Part shown: one piece after another, positions 48,780 to 57,514 of the stretch
How the letters are laid out: the number at the start of each line of letters is the position of its first letter
Position numbering within the stretch: the stretch's first letter is position 1
Assembly (NCBI GenBank): GCA_965197405.1
Contig: OZ240206.1
Location: 1,302,001 to 1,366,000, forward strand
DNA: 64,000 nt
From: G965197405 sp965197405
GTDB taxonomy: Bacteria > Chloroflexota > Dehalococcoidia > Lucifugimonadales > JAGWBF01
Direction of reading: 5' to 3'
Position numbers and translations under genes: made by a program
The notes under the pieces: generated by a model
Told to the model about the DNA's origin: nothing
The model's database searches: none
The model's input: only the letters and a program-made list of their open reading frames with translations

Positions 48780-49172
48780 TCATGTCGCAAGGGATAGCCT
48801 GTACCCAACCCATACCGCGCCAAGACCGAGGGCCAGCTGAAGGGCAACGTTGGAAAAGGCGCCCACGACCTGGCCGTCGCGCGCGAGGGCGATGGTCTCG
48901 TATCCGAAGGACGAAAAGGTTGTGAACCCTCCAAGAAGCCCGATGAAGATGAGTCCACGGGTCTCGGGGCTGAACACCTGCCTCCCCTCGGTCACCCCGT
49001 TGAGGAACCCGATGAGCAGACAACCAAGGACGTTGACGGCCAGCGTGCCGTAGGGAAATGTGGAGCCTCCCGACAAGTGCTGGACCAGTAGACCGGCCAG
49101 GTATCTAAGGACGGAGCCTACGAAGCCCCCACTTCCCACAAGAAGTACAATGGCAACCACTCTCTTCTCCAC
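48780..49172 (-). CDS. crcB: CrcB/Fluc fluoride ion channel
   Basis: 130 residues with four membrane helices: VVAIVLLVGSGGFVGSVLRY, the conserved YGTLAVNVLGCLLIGFLNG near residue 41, LIFIGLLGGFTTFSSFGYE near 75 (G-G-x-T-T-F-S-T/S-F signature), and ALQLALGLGAVWVGYRL. Fluc proteins form dual-topology dimers that export fluoride. Complete, in one copy. I looked for a fluoride riboswitch in the 150 bp upstream and did not find a convincing one. Confidence 0.92.
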   Translation of the reverse strand: MEKRVVAIVLLVGSGGFVGSVLRYLAGLLVQHLSGGSTFPYGTLAVNVLGCLLIGFLNGVTEGRQVFSPETRGLIFIGLLGGFTTFSSFGYETIALARDGQVVGAFSNVALQLALGLGAVWVGYRLSLAT

Positions 49173-49328
49173 AAAAGTCGTTATTCACCGGAATATCCTG
49201 TTGGAATATCCCGGGCAAGGCTATCTCTCTCCCCAAGAGACCCCGGCCCTGATGATGGGAGCATTGTAGTTGCGCCTCCAAATGCCGTCAAGGAACTCAT
49301 TGCTCCTCCCGGGGCCTTCCCCGCCGTC

Positions 49329-49422
49329 ACTCCCGCTTTCGCGGGAGTCCATAGGCAGTTGATAAGTGACTTTCTAACGGTGTTAGCAAGGCGACGCGAT
49401 GGATTACCGCTTTCGCGGTAAT
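49329..49422. repeat. two REP-like palindromes
   Basis: ACTCCCGCTTTCGCGGGAGT (49329-49348) and ATTACCGCTTTCGCGGTAAT (49403-49422), each a perfect hairpin with loop TTTC. The text after the second (GGGGTGACAATGAAAAGACC near 49459) recurs near 63922. The 49173-49604 gap has no gene. Confidence 0.7.
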
Positions 49423-49604
49423 GACGCAGAGAAGGACCGAAAGGCCCTGATTGGCGCTCGGGGTGACAATGAAAAGACCCTGACGAATAAAGGTGCGCCG
49501 TTGACAGCGGGTAGGCCCCCGATTACACTAGCCTCTGTCCAGGGTGGCATGAGGTTTGGACGTTTCCAGGCTGAAGCGTGAAACATTAGCTGGGGGGTAT
49601 GAAC

Positions 49605-50705
49605 ATGAGACTAGACCCGATAAACCTGTTCGACTTCGAGGCCCGGACCAGGCAGGTCCTACCACCCCACATATGGGACTTCATAGTGTCGGGCGCCTTC
49701 GATGAAGTCACCCTCAAGAGGAACCGGTCCGCCTTTGACGCCGTGGCGTTGCGACCGCGATTCCTAGTGGACGTGCAGGACCGCGACCTGTCCACCACTG
49801 TCCTCGGTCAGAAGGTCAGCTTCCCTGTGATGGTAGCGCCCGCCGGGGGATATATGATGGTGCATCCCGAAGGCGACCTGGCAGCCGCACGAGCCGCCGG
49901 CGCCGCCGGGACTGTCATGGCCCTCAGCACCGCCTCCGGCTATAGCATTGAAGAGGTAGCCAACGTCGCCACGGGGCCTCTATGGTTCCAGCTTTTCCAC
50001 TGCGGCTACGAGTCCAGCGCGCTGCTTGTCCGCCGGGCCGAGGAGGCGGGGTACGCTGCCATCTGCCTCACCGTGGACATTCCCATTCCAGGGGGGCTAA
50101 CGGAGCGAGACCTTAGAAACCGGCTGGTCCGTCCGCCGGGCGTCACGCTGGCGAATTTCACCGGCGAGCAGGCCAGGCTGGCCCCCGTATCCGAGGCCGA
50201 CGATGGCGCCAACTGGGGTTTGCCACCCTACCTACCCATTGCATGGTCCGATTTGGAGTGGCTACGCTCCCTCACCTCGCTGCCCCTGGTCATAAAGGGA
50301 ATCAGGACAGGCGAGGACGCCAGGCTATGCGTCGAAAATGGGGCGGACGGCATCGTGGTCTCCAACCACGGGGCCAAGCAAGTTGACGGTACGCTATCCT
50401 CCATTGAGACCCTTCCCGAAATAGCGGAGGCGGTCCAGGGACGGGCGGAGCTCTACCTGGACTCGGGCGTGAGGCGAGGCGTAGACGTGGTGAGGGCCCT
50501 CGCCCTTGGCGCGAGGGCCGTGCTCATTGGGCGTCCCGTTTTCTGGGGCCTGGCGGTGGACGGAGAAGCAGGAGTGCGAATGGCCCTGGAGCTCCTCCGC
50601 CAGGAGTTTGACCGGGCGATGGCGTATTGTGGCGTCACCAGTGTTGAAGGCATCAACCGCAGCATGGTGTCCCTGCCGGGTGAAGCCGGGTGGGTCCGCA
50701 GCTAA
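49605..50705 (+). CDS. FMN-dependent 2-hydroxy-acid oxidase/dehydrogenase
   Basis: 366 residues from ATG 49605, where GGGGGG lies about 10 bp upstream; ATG 49599 is too close to it. TIM-barrel family of lactate/glycolate/mandelate oxidases: VMVAPAGGYMMVHPEGDLA near residue 72, FQLFHCGYESSALLVRRAEE, LVIKGIRTGEDARLCVENGA near 230, GIVVSNHGAKQVDG (catalytic His) near 253, then LDSGVRRGVDVVRALALGA and LIGRPVFWGLAVDGEAGV for FMN phosphate. It oxidises an L-2-hydroxy acid; the exact substrate is not clear. Such genes are expanded in marine SAR202-type bacteria. Confidence 0.85.
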   Translation: MRLDPINLFDFEARTRQVLPPHIWDFIVSGAFDEVTLKRNRSAFDAVALRPRFLVDVQDRDLSTTVLGQKVSFPVMVAPAGGYMMVHPEGDLAAARAAGAAGTVMALSTASGYSIEEVANVATGPLWFQLFHCGYESSALLVRRAEEAGYAAICLTVDIPIPGGLTERDLRNRLVRPPGVTLANFTGEQARLAPVSEADDGANWGLPPYLPIAWSDLEWLRSLTSLPLVIKGIRTGEDARLCVENGADGIVVSNHGAKQVDGTLSSIETLPEIAEAVQGRAELYLDSGVRRGVDVVRALALGARAVLIGRPVFWGLAVDGEAGVRMALELLRQEFDRAMAYCGVTSVEGINRSMVSLPGEAGWVRS

Positions 50706-50736
50706 AGGTAGGCTAAGCAGGGCCTACGGTATGAGC

Positions 50737-51714
50737 CTACGGTATGAGAAGGAGCTTCCCTGTGGACTGGCGACCCTCCAACTGGCGATGGGCCTCGGAT
50801 GCCTCAGCAAGGGGGAAGGTGCCGCCTATGCGCAGCTTCAGCTCTCCCGAGGCGACCCACCCCATCACCTCTCCGGCCCTCCACACAAGCTCCTCCCTGG
50901 TGGCGGTATAGTCGTTAAGCTGGGCAGTCCCCAGGAACATCGAATGCCTTCCCAAGCTCGCCACGTCTATCGGGGGCACAGGCCCGCTGGCCCGCCCGTA
51001 CATCACCAGGCAGCCGCGCGGGGCGAGGCAGCTAAGGCCCTTCTCGACGGTGTCCTTGCCCACCGAGTCGTAGACCGCATCCACACCCCGGTCATCGGTG
51101 GCCTTCTTTATCTCCTCCGCGAAGTCCTCACGCGTGTACACTATGGCCCTATCCGCCCCCGCCTCCCTGGCCAGGGCTGCCTTATCGTCCGTCGAGACGG
51201 TGGCGAAGACGTAGGCCCCCGCTCGCTTGGCCATCTGGATCAACAGCAGGCCCGTCCCGCCAGCCCCGGCGTGAACGAGGGCGGAGTCTCCGGGTTTCAG
51301 GGGATAGGAGCTGTGGGCCAGGTAGTGGGCGGTCATACCCTGAAGTATCACGGCGGCCCCTGCCCTGGCGTCCAGCCCGTCGGGTATCTTCACAGTGACC
51401 CTTGCGGGAACAACTACCTGTTGGGCGTAGGCTCCCGTCGTCACGCCGTAATAGGTGACCAGGTCGCCCACGCTTGCCTCCGTCACGCCCTCGCCGGTGG
51501 CCGATACAATGCCGGCCGCCTCTCTGCCCACCGTTGCAGGGAGACTGGGGGATGGGATAATCCCTGAGCGGACCATAGTATCGGCGAAGTTGACGCCGAC
51601 AGCCTGGACGTCAATGAGCACCTGGCCCGGTCCCGGGGTTGGGCTGGGGCAGTCCTCGTACTTGAGGACTGCCGGCCCTCCGGCTTCGTGCATCCGAACA
51701 GCTTTCATCACCAT
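50737..51714 (-). CDS. zinc-independent quinone oxidoreductase (MDR superfamily)
   Basis: 325 residues. GroES-like half with GPGQVLIDVQAVGVNFADT near residue 30 and GREAAGIVSATGEGV near 63. The Rossmann half has HAGAGGTGLLLIQMAKRAGA near 150 (A-x-x-G-x-x-G) and DAVYDSVGKDTVEKGL near 215. The zinc-binding Cys residues of alcohol dehydrogenases are absent, so the enzyme is of the quinone/enone reductase type using NADPH. It converges on the FMN oxidase gene and ends 31 bp from it. Confidence 0.88.
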   Translation of the reverse strand: MVMKAVRMHEAGGPAVLKYEDCPSPTPGPGQVLIDVQAVGVNFADTMVRSGIIPSPSLPATVGREAAGIVSATGEGVTEASVGDLVTYYGVTTGAYAQQVVVPARVTVKIPDGLDARAGAAVILQGMTAHYLAHSSYPLKPGDSALVHAGAGGTGLLLIQMAKRAGAYVFATVSTDDKAALAREAGADRAIVYTREDFAEEIKKATDDRGVDAVYDSVGKDTVEKGLSCLAPRGCLVMYGRASGPVPPIDVASLGRHSMFLGTAQLNDYTATREELVWRAGEVMGWVASGELKLRIGGTFPLAEASEAHRQLEGRQSTGKLLLIP

Positions 51715-51824
51715 CTTTTCTCCTTATCCTGAACGAAATGGCCTCCTGGGGAGCATCTATATACGAGGCGAGGCAACCTCAGCAGATAGTCTAATCGGGT
51801 CGCTATCTGCCGTCAATCCTCACT

Positions 51825-52997
51825 TTATGGCGTCACCGGGAGGTTGGAGGGGTTAGCGGTGAGGTCCTGCTCATATATCCGCCACTTCTTGTAGACCTCA
51901 GCCCCCATCATCCTGGCAAGCCTGTCCACCATGGTGTTGGTCTCCAGCACCCAGCTTAGCTCACCCTGCAGGTAGCCCTTGTTGAGAGCGACCTGCGCTG
52001 TTTCATAGTAGAGCAAGGCTTCAATTCCACCGAGCCGGCTGTCTTCCTGTAGCCCCAGCGCTATCAGTCTCACGGTCTTGACTTTGTGTCGGACTTTCCA
52101 GTGCCATAGCATCTTCGCTAACGTAATCCATTCCGGCGTGCGCGGGTTGGGATAGGCCAGATGTAAGGCCTCGTTTATGTCAGGTAGTGTCAGAGAGAAC
52201 CCCACCGGTTCGCCGTCAATCTCGACGAAGAAGACCAGGTCCGGGTCAATGATTTGTTTCAAATTCGCCGCCAGTTTCCTGAACTCCGACTCCGTTGGCG
52301 GCACAAACCCCCAATTCCGTACCCAGGCAGCGTTGTAGATGTGCCTGACGTATTCGACTTCACGCCAAAACTTCCTCATGCTTGCTGCTCTCAGCTTGAC
52401 GCCGGGGCGCCGCTTCAGGCGCTCCATCATTCGCACCAGCTTGCCGGGGAGCGCCCCTTGCGATACCTTGTGCGTCGGAAGGTGATAGGCGTAGGTCTCC
52501 ATCACCTTTTTGAAACCGGCCTGCTCGATGTAAGCGATATAGCGCTGCGGATTGTATACCGTCAGGACTACGGGTGACGAATCGAAGCCCGCTACCAGAA
52601 GCCCCAGCTCGTCATGGGCTGAAAAGGTAGCCGGCCCCCGCACTGCCGTCATACCCTCTGCCCGTACCCAATCACCCGCGCTTTGCAGCAGTGCGCCGGC
52701 GGCTTCCGGGTCCTCCAGCACCTCAAAGGACCCGAAGAAGCCACAACGCTCCTTGTGGAAGTCGTTGTGGCGGTCGTTGATGCAGGCGGAGACTCTGCCA
52801 ACCAACTGGTCGCCCCGGCGGGCCAGGAAATACTCGGCGCGGCCGTGCTGGAAGAAGGGGTTCTTCCTGCGGTCGTAGAAATCCCGTCTCTCGGAGATGA
52901 GGGGCGGCACCCAATAGTGATCGTGCCGGTACACCTCCCAAGGGAGGGTGATGAAAGCCTTCAGGTCGGCATCCGTTGACACTCGGTCAATTTGCAA
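51825..52997 (-). CDS. GNAT-like N-acyltransferase, probable bacterial ceramide synthase (bCerS-like)
   Basis: 390 residues with two GNAT-like halves: ITLPWEVYRHDHYWVPPLIS near residue 17, YFLARRGDQLVGRVSACIND near 58, and in the second half VFFVEIDGEPVGFSLTLPD near 255, then LLYYETAQVALNKGYLQGEL and SWVLETNTMVDRLARMMGAE. This belongs to the large uncharacterised acyltransferase group that includes the Caulobacter ceramide synthase. The genes for an NAD-dependent reductase and a serine palmitoyltransferase follow in the same direction 354 bp upstream, matching the three-enzyme bacterial ceramide pathway (Spt, bCerS, CerR). The assignment rests on this grouping. Confidence 0.6.
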   Translation of the reverse strand: MQIDRVSTDADLKAFITLPWEVYRHDHYWVPPLISERRDFYDRRKNPFFQHGRAEYFLARRGDQLVGRVSACINDRHNDFHKERCGFFGSFEVLEDPEAAGALLQSAGDWVRAEGMTAVRGPATFSAHDELGLLVAGFDSSPVVLTVYNPQRYIAYIEQAGFKKVMETYAYHLPTHKVSQGALPGKLVRMMERLKRRPGVKLRAASMRKFWREVEYVRHIYNAAWVRNWGFVPPTESEFRKLAANLKQIIDPDLVFFVEIDGEPVGFSLTLPDINEALHLAYPNPRTPEWITLAKMLWHWKVRHKVKTVRLIALGLQEDSRLGGIEALLYYETAQVALNKGYLQGELSWVLETNTMVDRLARMMGAEVYKKWRIYEQDLTANPSNLPVTP

Positions 52998-53068
52998 GCC
53001 AGGTATGGGACACCTCCACTCTCCGGGCTAACCGGTCAATGCTGATGGTTCATCAAGGCTTTTCCACT

Positions 53069-53201
53069 GTCACCCCGAGCGGAGCGAGGGGTCTAAAGGC
53101 CTGGCTGACCGTGCTGTTGTCCTGGCCGGCACGGCTTGATTCCGGTTTTGGTTGGGAGCCATTTTAGATTCATCACTTCGCTTCGCTCCGTTCGGAATGA
53201 C
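53069..53201. repeat. REPIN-like inverted doublet
   Basis: GTCACCCCGAGCGGAGCGAG at 53069 onward and the inverse CTTCGCTCCGTTCGGAATGA at 53181-53200, about 70 bp apart, forming a two-arm structure of 133 bp like that at 55859-55953. It fills most of the gap 52998-53350. Confidence 0.7.
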
Positions 53202-53350
53202 ACGCTGTGGGGGCCTGTATTCATCTGGTATCCAGAGTCAAAAGGTCCTGGATGGTCAATTCCCGGGCGGGACTGATCAATGGTAGACGGGGCAACATGG
53301 AGGGATGAGGAGCCCACTGCCCCCGGCTGGAAGGGCGCTCAGGTTGGCGT

Positions 53351-54355
53351 TCACCGGAGGTATCCATGCTCCCGGTACCACGCTACGGCTTCATGGATGG
53401 CTTGGGAGAAGGGACGCGGTCCGGGCAAGCCCAGCTCTTCGTGGGCTTTGGATGTATCGCAATAGAAAAATCTGGTGCTCAGGCGGAGCAGGTTGCCGTT
53501 GAAGGGCAGGCGGAGCAGGTTGCCGTTGAAGGGCAGGCGCAGGAGGGGGCCGACCAGGTCAACTACGGGAGCGACCATGCCGACGAGTGCGGGGGGTAGC
53601 TCGACTCTCGGCGGGCGTACGCCCACCTCCACCGAGATAGCGCGGATAATCTCCGAGTGGGGGAGGTTCTCGCCGCCCAGGATGTACCGCTCACCCCGAC
53701 GTCCATATTCGGCAGCGGCCAGATGGCCCTCGACTACGTCGCTGATGTGGACGACGTTCATCCCGCCGGAGGTCGTGACCGGCACTCGCCCGCGCGCCAC
53801 CTCGACCACCAGAGCGCCGGAGATCAGGTTCAGGTCGCCTGCGCCGAAGACGGTAGCCGGGTTCACAATTATGCAGTCGAGTCCGTCCCTGGCTGCTTCC
53901 AGCACCTCTTTTTCTGCTACGTGTTTGGCATAGCCGTAAGGCCAGCGTTTGGGCGGATAGTTGAATAGAGATGCCTCGTTTAGCAGTTCCCGGTTTTGGG
54001 GGACGCCCAGGGCCGCAACTGAGCTGGTGTATACGATTCGGCCCACGTTGGCGGCTTGAGAGGCTTTCAGCACATTTGACGTACCGGCCACCGTGGTCTC
54101 AATGATTGTTGCGCCCTCGCGCCAATGGGCCACGCGTGCGGCTGCGTGGAATACCAGGTCCACCCCTGCCATCGCCCTCCGGAGCGAGTCGGAGTCGAGC
54201 ACGTCTCCGACGGCGTGCTCGACTGCCAACCCGTCGAGCGCCAGCGTGCTGGAGCTGGGGCGATGGAAGGCGCGCACGTCGTGTCCACGTCCGACGAGCG
54301 CCCGGCACAGGTGGGAGCCGATGAAGCCGGTGGAACCGGTTACGAGGATAATCAA
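53351..54355 (-). CDS. extended SDR, probable ceramide reductase (CerR-like)
   Basis: 334 residues from TTG 54355. NAD(P) motif ILVTGSTGFIGSHLCRAL at the start, AGVDLVFHAAARVAHW near residue 63, Ser and Tyr-x3-Lys as IVYTSSVAALG and WPYGYAKHVAEKEVLEAARD. Family: dihydroflavonol reductase/3-beta-HSD-like epimerase/dehydratase, as is CerR that reduces 3-ketoceramide. It ends 353 bp upstream of the bCerS-like gene and starts 18 bp after the Spt gene. Two perfect 27-bp tandem repeats (53481-53534) duplicate LLRLPFNGN near residue 280. Confidence 0.72.
   Translation of the reverse strand: MIILVTGSTGFIGSHLCRALVGRGHDVRAFHRPSSSTLALDGLAVEHAVGDVLDSDSLRRAMAGVDLVFHAAARVAHWREGATIIETTVAGTSNVLKASQAANVGRIVYTSSVAALGVPQNRELLNEASLFNYPPKRWPYGYAKHVAEKEVLEAARDGLDCIIVNPATVFGAGDLNLISGALVVEVARGRVPVTTSGGMNVVHISDVVEGHLAAAEYGRRGERYILGGENLPHSEIIRAISVEVGVRPPRVELPPALVGMVAPVVDLVGPLLRLPFNGNLLRLPFNGNLLRLSTRFFYCDTSKAHEELGLPGPRPFSQAIHEAVAWYREHGYLR
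53481..53534 (-). repeat. 27-bp tandem duplication in the CerR-like gene
   Basis: Two identical 27-bp units (53481-53507, 53508-53534) followed by a partial third. In frame, adding nine residues. Confidence 0.9.
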
Positions 54356-54373
54356 GCTGAGATACCTTGACGC

Positions 54374-55561
54374 CTATATCAGGTTGAGCTTACGCCCCAC
54401 CTCGCTCAGAATGTCGAGGGCATGGTCTATCTGTTGATCGGTATGGGTTGCCATATAGCTGGTGCGCAAGATGCTATTCCCCATTGGGACGCCGGGGGGG
54501 AGGACCGCGTTGACGTATACCCCCGCTTCAAAGCACAGCTTCCAGGCTTCGAGGGTCCGTTCGTCGTCGCCGATAATGATGGGGATAACGGGTGTGGTAC
54601 TGGAGCCGATATTATATCCCAGACTCTTGAGGCCGGCCCGCATTCTCTCGACGTTTTTCCATAGCTGCTGGATCCGCTCCGGCTCGGTCTCCATAATCTC
54701 AAGGGTCTTGAGGACGGCTGCCACATTGCCGGCCGGCAGCGAGGCGCTGAAAGCAAAGGCGCGCCCGTGATGCGCAACGTAGTGCAGCACGTCGCTATCG
54801 CCCGCGATGAAGCCGCCAATAGAGGCAAAGGACTTACTAAAAGTGCCCATGATCAGGTCTACTTTATCCGTCACGCAGAAGTGGGCCACGGTGCCTCTCC
54901 CCTGACCCATCACCCCGAAGCCGTGGGCGTCGTCTACCATCAAACGTGCGCCGTGGCGCTTGCAAATTTCGACCATCTCGGGCAGCGGGGCCACGTCGCC
55001 CCCCATGCTGTAGACGCCCTCCACGACCACCAGCTTGCCCGCTCCCTCTTTGACGTTGCTCAGAATCTGTTCCAGGGATTTCGGGTCGTTATGGGAGAAA
55101 CGTCGCATCTCCCCCGGGGCCAACAGGCAGCCGTCTATTACGGAGGCGTGGGAATCTTTGTCGGCTATCACCACGTCTCTCCTGCCAACCAGGCAGGAGA
55201 TCACGCCCAGATTCACCTGGTAGCCGGTGGTGAAGACCAGGGCGTCCTCTTTGCCGACAAAGTTTGCTAGCCTGGCCTCCAGCTCGCCGTGAATCGTCAG
55301 AGTGCCATTCATAAAGCGGGACCCCGTGCAGCTTGTCCCATACCGCTGGACGGCCTTGGCGGACGCTTCTCTGACTCGTGGATCGGTTGTCAGCCCCAGA
55401 TAGTTGTTGGAGCCCATCATCAGAATCCGGCGTCCTTGAAATATCAGTTCTGTACCCTCACTGTCTTCGAAGGGGACAAAATACGGGTATGACCCCTGAG
55501 CCTGCGCTTCCCTCGCATACGTGTATTGGCTGCATTTCTCAAACAAGTCCATCGGTCTCAT
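54374..55561 (-). CDS. spt: serine palmitoyltransferase-like alpha-oxoamine synthase
   Basis: 395 residues, PLP-dependent class II aminotransferase fold: MGSNNYLGLTTDPRVREAS near residue 49, YGTSCTGSRFMNGTLTIHGE near 75, DKDSHASVIDGCL near 133, VDDAHGFGVMGQGRG near 207, and the PLP lysine in MGTFSKSFASIGGFIAG near 240. The start MDLFEKCSQYTYAREAQAQG and YPYF are like bacterial serine palmitoyltransferases rather than BioF or Kbl. It condenses serine with an acyl-CoA or acyl-ACP to 3-ketosphinganine. Followed by the CerR-like gene with an 18-bp gap. The window has no dedicated acyl carrier protein beside it. Confidence 0.8.
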   Translation of the reverse strand: MRPMDLFEKCSQYTYAREAQAQGSYPYFVPFEDSEGTELIFQGRRILMMGSNNYLGLTTDPRVREASAKAVQRYGTSCTGSRFMNGTLTIHGELEARLANFVGKEDALVFTTGYQVNLGVISCLVGRRDVVIADKDSHASVIDGCLLAPGEMRRFSHNDPKSLEQILSNVKEGAGKLVVVEGVYSMGGDVAPLPEMVEICKRHGARLMVDDAHGFGVMGQGRGTVAHFCVTDKVDLIMGTFSKSFASIGGFIAGDSDVLHYVAHHGRAFAFSASLPAGNVAAVLKTLEIMETEPERIQQLWKNVERMRAGLKSLGYNIGSSTTPVIPIIIGDDERTLEAWKLCFEAGVYVNAVLPPGVPMGNSILRTSYMATHTDQQIDHALDILSEVGRKLNLI

Positions 55562-55858
55562 CCTCTTCGAATTTACAGTCCTGCTTAGCCCTGTTTAGCC
55601 AAACATGGATACAATTTAAGTCATTCATGGGGTGAGTTTCCACATAACAGGGTGAGCTAAAAAGGCAATTGTGAGCCAGGCTATCTGGTATGATTATGGG
55701 CCATTATAACATCAGGTTGGCGTATGCGTACCTGTCTCACAAGCTAAATCAGGGTTGTTTCATTCTCGACCCCATCTGTCTGCCACCAGGTAGGGACAAA
55801 TACAGGTCTGCCTGCTGCACCTGTCTACCGCCATGCAGGGACAGGCCCCCATCACGCG

Positions 55859-55953
55859 TCATTCCGAGCGCAGCGAGGAATCTAAAATGCCTCGCAAACA
55901 AAGCTATACTTATGAAAAGGATTTTAGACCCGTCGCTATCGCTCAGGGTGACA
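55859..55953. repeat. REPIN-like inverted doublet
   Basis: GTCATTCCGAGCGCAGCGAG at 55859-55878 and its inverse counterpart ending CGCTCAGGGTGAC at 55953, with ATCTAAAAT and ATTTTAGA inside. Related to 53069-53201. It lies in the otherwise gene-free stretch 55562-56078. Confidence 0.7.
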
Positions 55954-56078
55954 ATGAACCGACCTCATCAATGCCTGTGGAGCAGTGGACGGGGCGCTGC
56001 GGGGCAAATATAATGACGTAGGACAGGATGGGGGCGAATCCCCCCATCTGCGGATCGCAGGACAAGGAAAGGTGCAGT

Positions 56079-56648
56079 GTGGGTACAGAGGCCTCCCCAG
56101 GTCCGGCAGGGCCACCGGCTGAGAGGATTTACGAGTGGGACATAGCCCAGGTCGGCGACACGTCCCCACCATACGTCTATGAGGTGACCGCCGAAAATAT
56201 CGCGGACTACTGCCGAGCGGTGCGCTACGAGAACCCGATATACGTCAATGACGGCGCGGCTAGGGAGATGGGCTTCCCGGGGATTTTTGCCCCCCCTACC
56301 ATGCTCTATACCTATGCACCCCAACGACGCCTCGATGTGATGAGCGCACGGGACTACATAGCCCCCGAGCAGTCCGCTGGCAGTCCCCGCAGCACGCCCT
56401 TCGTTTCCACGAATATACGCTTTCAGGGTGTCCTGGTGCGCCCGGATGACGTGATTACCAGTGCCACCACGGTGGTTGACAAGTTCGAGAGGCGAGGCAA
56501 CAAGTTCATCACATTCCGGGTCACCGCTCATAACCAGCGGCAGGAGAAGGTGGCGGAATACGACTACACCTGCCTGTGGGAGACGCAAACGAGGAGACTG
56601 CCCCAGGAGCGCCCATCTCCGGAGCAGTCCCAAGGGTCTGAAGATTGA
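56079..56648 (+). CDS. MaoC-like hydratase/dehydratase
   Basis: 189 residues from GTG 56079, 8 bp after AAGGAAAGG; the frame is open to 56028 but has no ribosome-binding site there. Hot-dog fold features: YEVTAENIADYCRAVRYENP near residue 35 (N-P with the usual D/E before it), GFPGIFAPPTMLYTYAP near 66, and a later STNIRFQGVLVRPDDVITS. It probably hydrates an enoyl-CoA or acts on a related acid. It is followed by an SDR gene 22 bp downstream in the same direction, suggesting a small catabolic operon. Confidence 0.78.
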   Translation: MGTEASPGPAGPPAERIYEWDIAQVGDTSPPYVYEVTAENIADYCRAVRYENPIYVNDGAAREMGFPGIFAPPTMLYTYAPQRRLDVMSARDYIAPEQSAGSPRSTPFVSTNIRFQGVLVRPDDVITSATTVVDKFERRGNKFITFRVTAHNQRQEKVAEYDYTCLWETQTRRLPQERPSPEQSQGSED

Positions 56649-56670
56649 GAGCGGGATAAAGGGGGACGCC

Positions 56671-57483
56671 ATGCAGCAGAGAACGCCCAGGTTAGAGGGA
56701 AAGGTAGCCATAGTGACCGGCGCCGGCTCCAGCGGGCCGGGCGTTGGCACCGGCAAGGCCGCGTCCATACTCTTCGCCCGTGAGGGTGCGAAGGTCTTGC
56801 TGGTGGACCGGGTAGCCCGGCAGGCCGAGGAGACCCTGGCCTCGGTGCGCGAAGAGGGGGGCGAGGCGTCGGTGTTCGAGGCCGACGTTACCAGGTCCGA
56901 GGAGTGCCAGGCTATGGTGGAGGCGGCGCTGGAGCGCTACGGAGGGGTGCACGTACTGTTCAATAACGTGGGCATCCTTGCCCGGGGCACCGTGGTGGAC
57001 GTGAAGGAGGAGGACTGGGACCGGGTGCTGGAGGTAAACCTCAAGAGTATGATGCTGACCAGCAAGCACGCTGTGCCCAGGATGGTCGAGGCGGGCGGAG
57101 GCTCCATCATCAACGTCTCCTCCATCGCGGGCCTGCGGGCGGGCAGCGGCGGCTCCGCCGTACCCTATTCCGCCTCGAAAGGGGGCGTCATAGCCCTGAC
57201 CACCACGATGGCGGTGGAGCATGGCAGGGACAACATCCGGGTCAACTGCATCGCCCCCGGCCATATCTACACTCCTATGGTGGCCGGTAATATGACGGAG
57301 GAGACGCGGGACTTGCGCAGGCGGGCCGGCCCATTGGGAACGGAAGGGACGGCATGGGACATCGCCTGGGCTGCTACCTTCCTGGCAAGCGATGAGTCCC
57401 GCTGGATTAGCGGCGTGGTGCTGCCGGTGGACGCCGGCCTCCTGGCAACGACGCCCATGTCCATGCTGGACCGTCTCCGTTAG
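56671..57483 (+). CDS. SDR-family oxidoreductase
   Basis: 270 residues from ATG 56671; the longer open frame to 56461 overlaps the MaoC gene. Classical SDR: KVAIVTGAGSSGPGVGTGKA near residue 11 (T-G-x3-G-x-G variant with inserted residues), HVLFNNVGIL near 91, catalytic Ser in IINVSSIAGL near 143, Tyr-x3-Lys in VPYSASKGGVIAL near 160, and NIRVNCIAPGHIYTPMV near 187. NAD(P)-dependent oxidation of an alcohol or reduction of a ketone. Second gene after the MaoC hydratase. Confidence 0.88.
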   Translation: MQQRTPRLEGKVAIVTGAGSSGPGVGTGKAASILFAREGAKVLLVDRVARQAEETLASVREEGGEASVFEADVTRSEECQAMVEAALERYGGVHVLFNNVGILARGTVVDVKEEDWDRVLEVNLKSMMLTSKHAVPRMVEAGGGSIINVSSIAGLRAGSGGSAVPYSASKGGVIALTTTMAVEHGRDNIRVNCIAPGHIYTPMVAGNMTEETRDLRRRAGPLGTEGTAWDIAWAATFLASDESRWISGVVLPVDAGLLATTPMSMLDRLR

Positions 57484-57514
57484 GCGGGGCACCCCAAGAC
57501 GTCGTGGCAGGGTT

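Noticed and set aside
49173..49320. Possible fluoride riboswitch upstream of crcB
   Set aside because: A GACGGCATTTGGAGGC / CATCATCAGGG pair on the minus strand recalls parts of the motif, but the conserved core and pseudoknot could not be matched.
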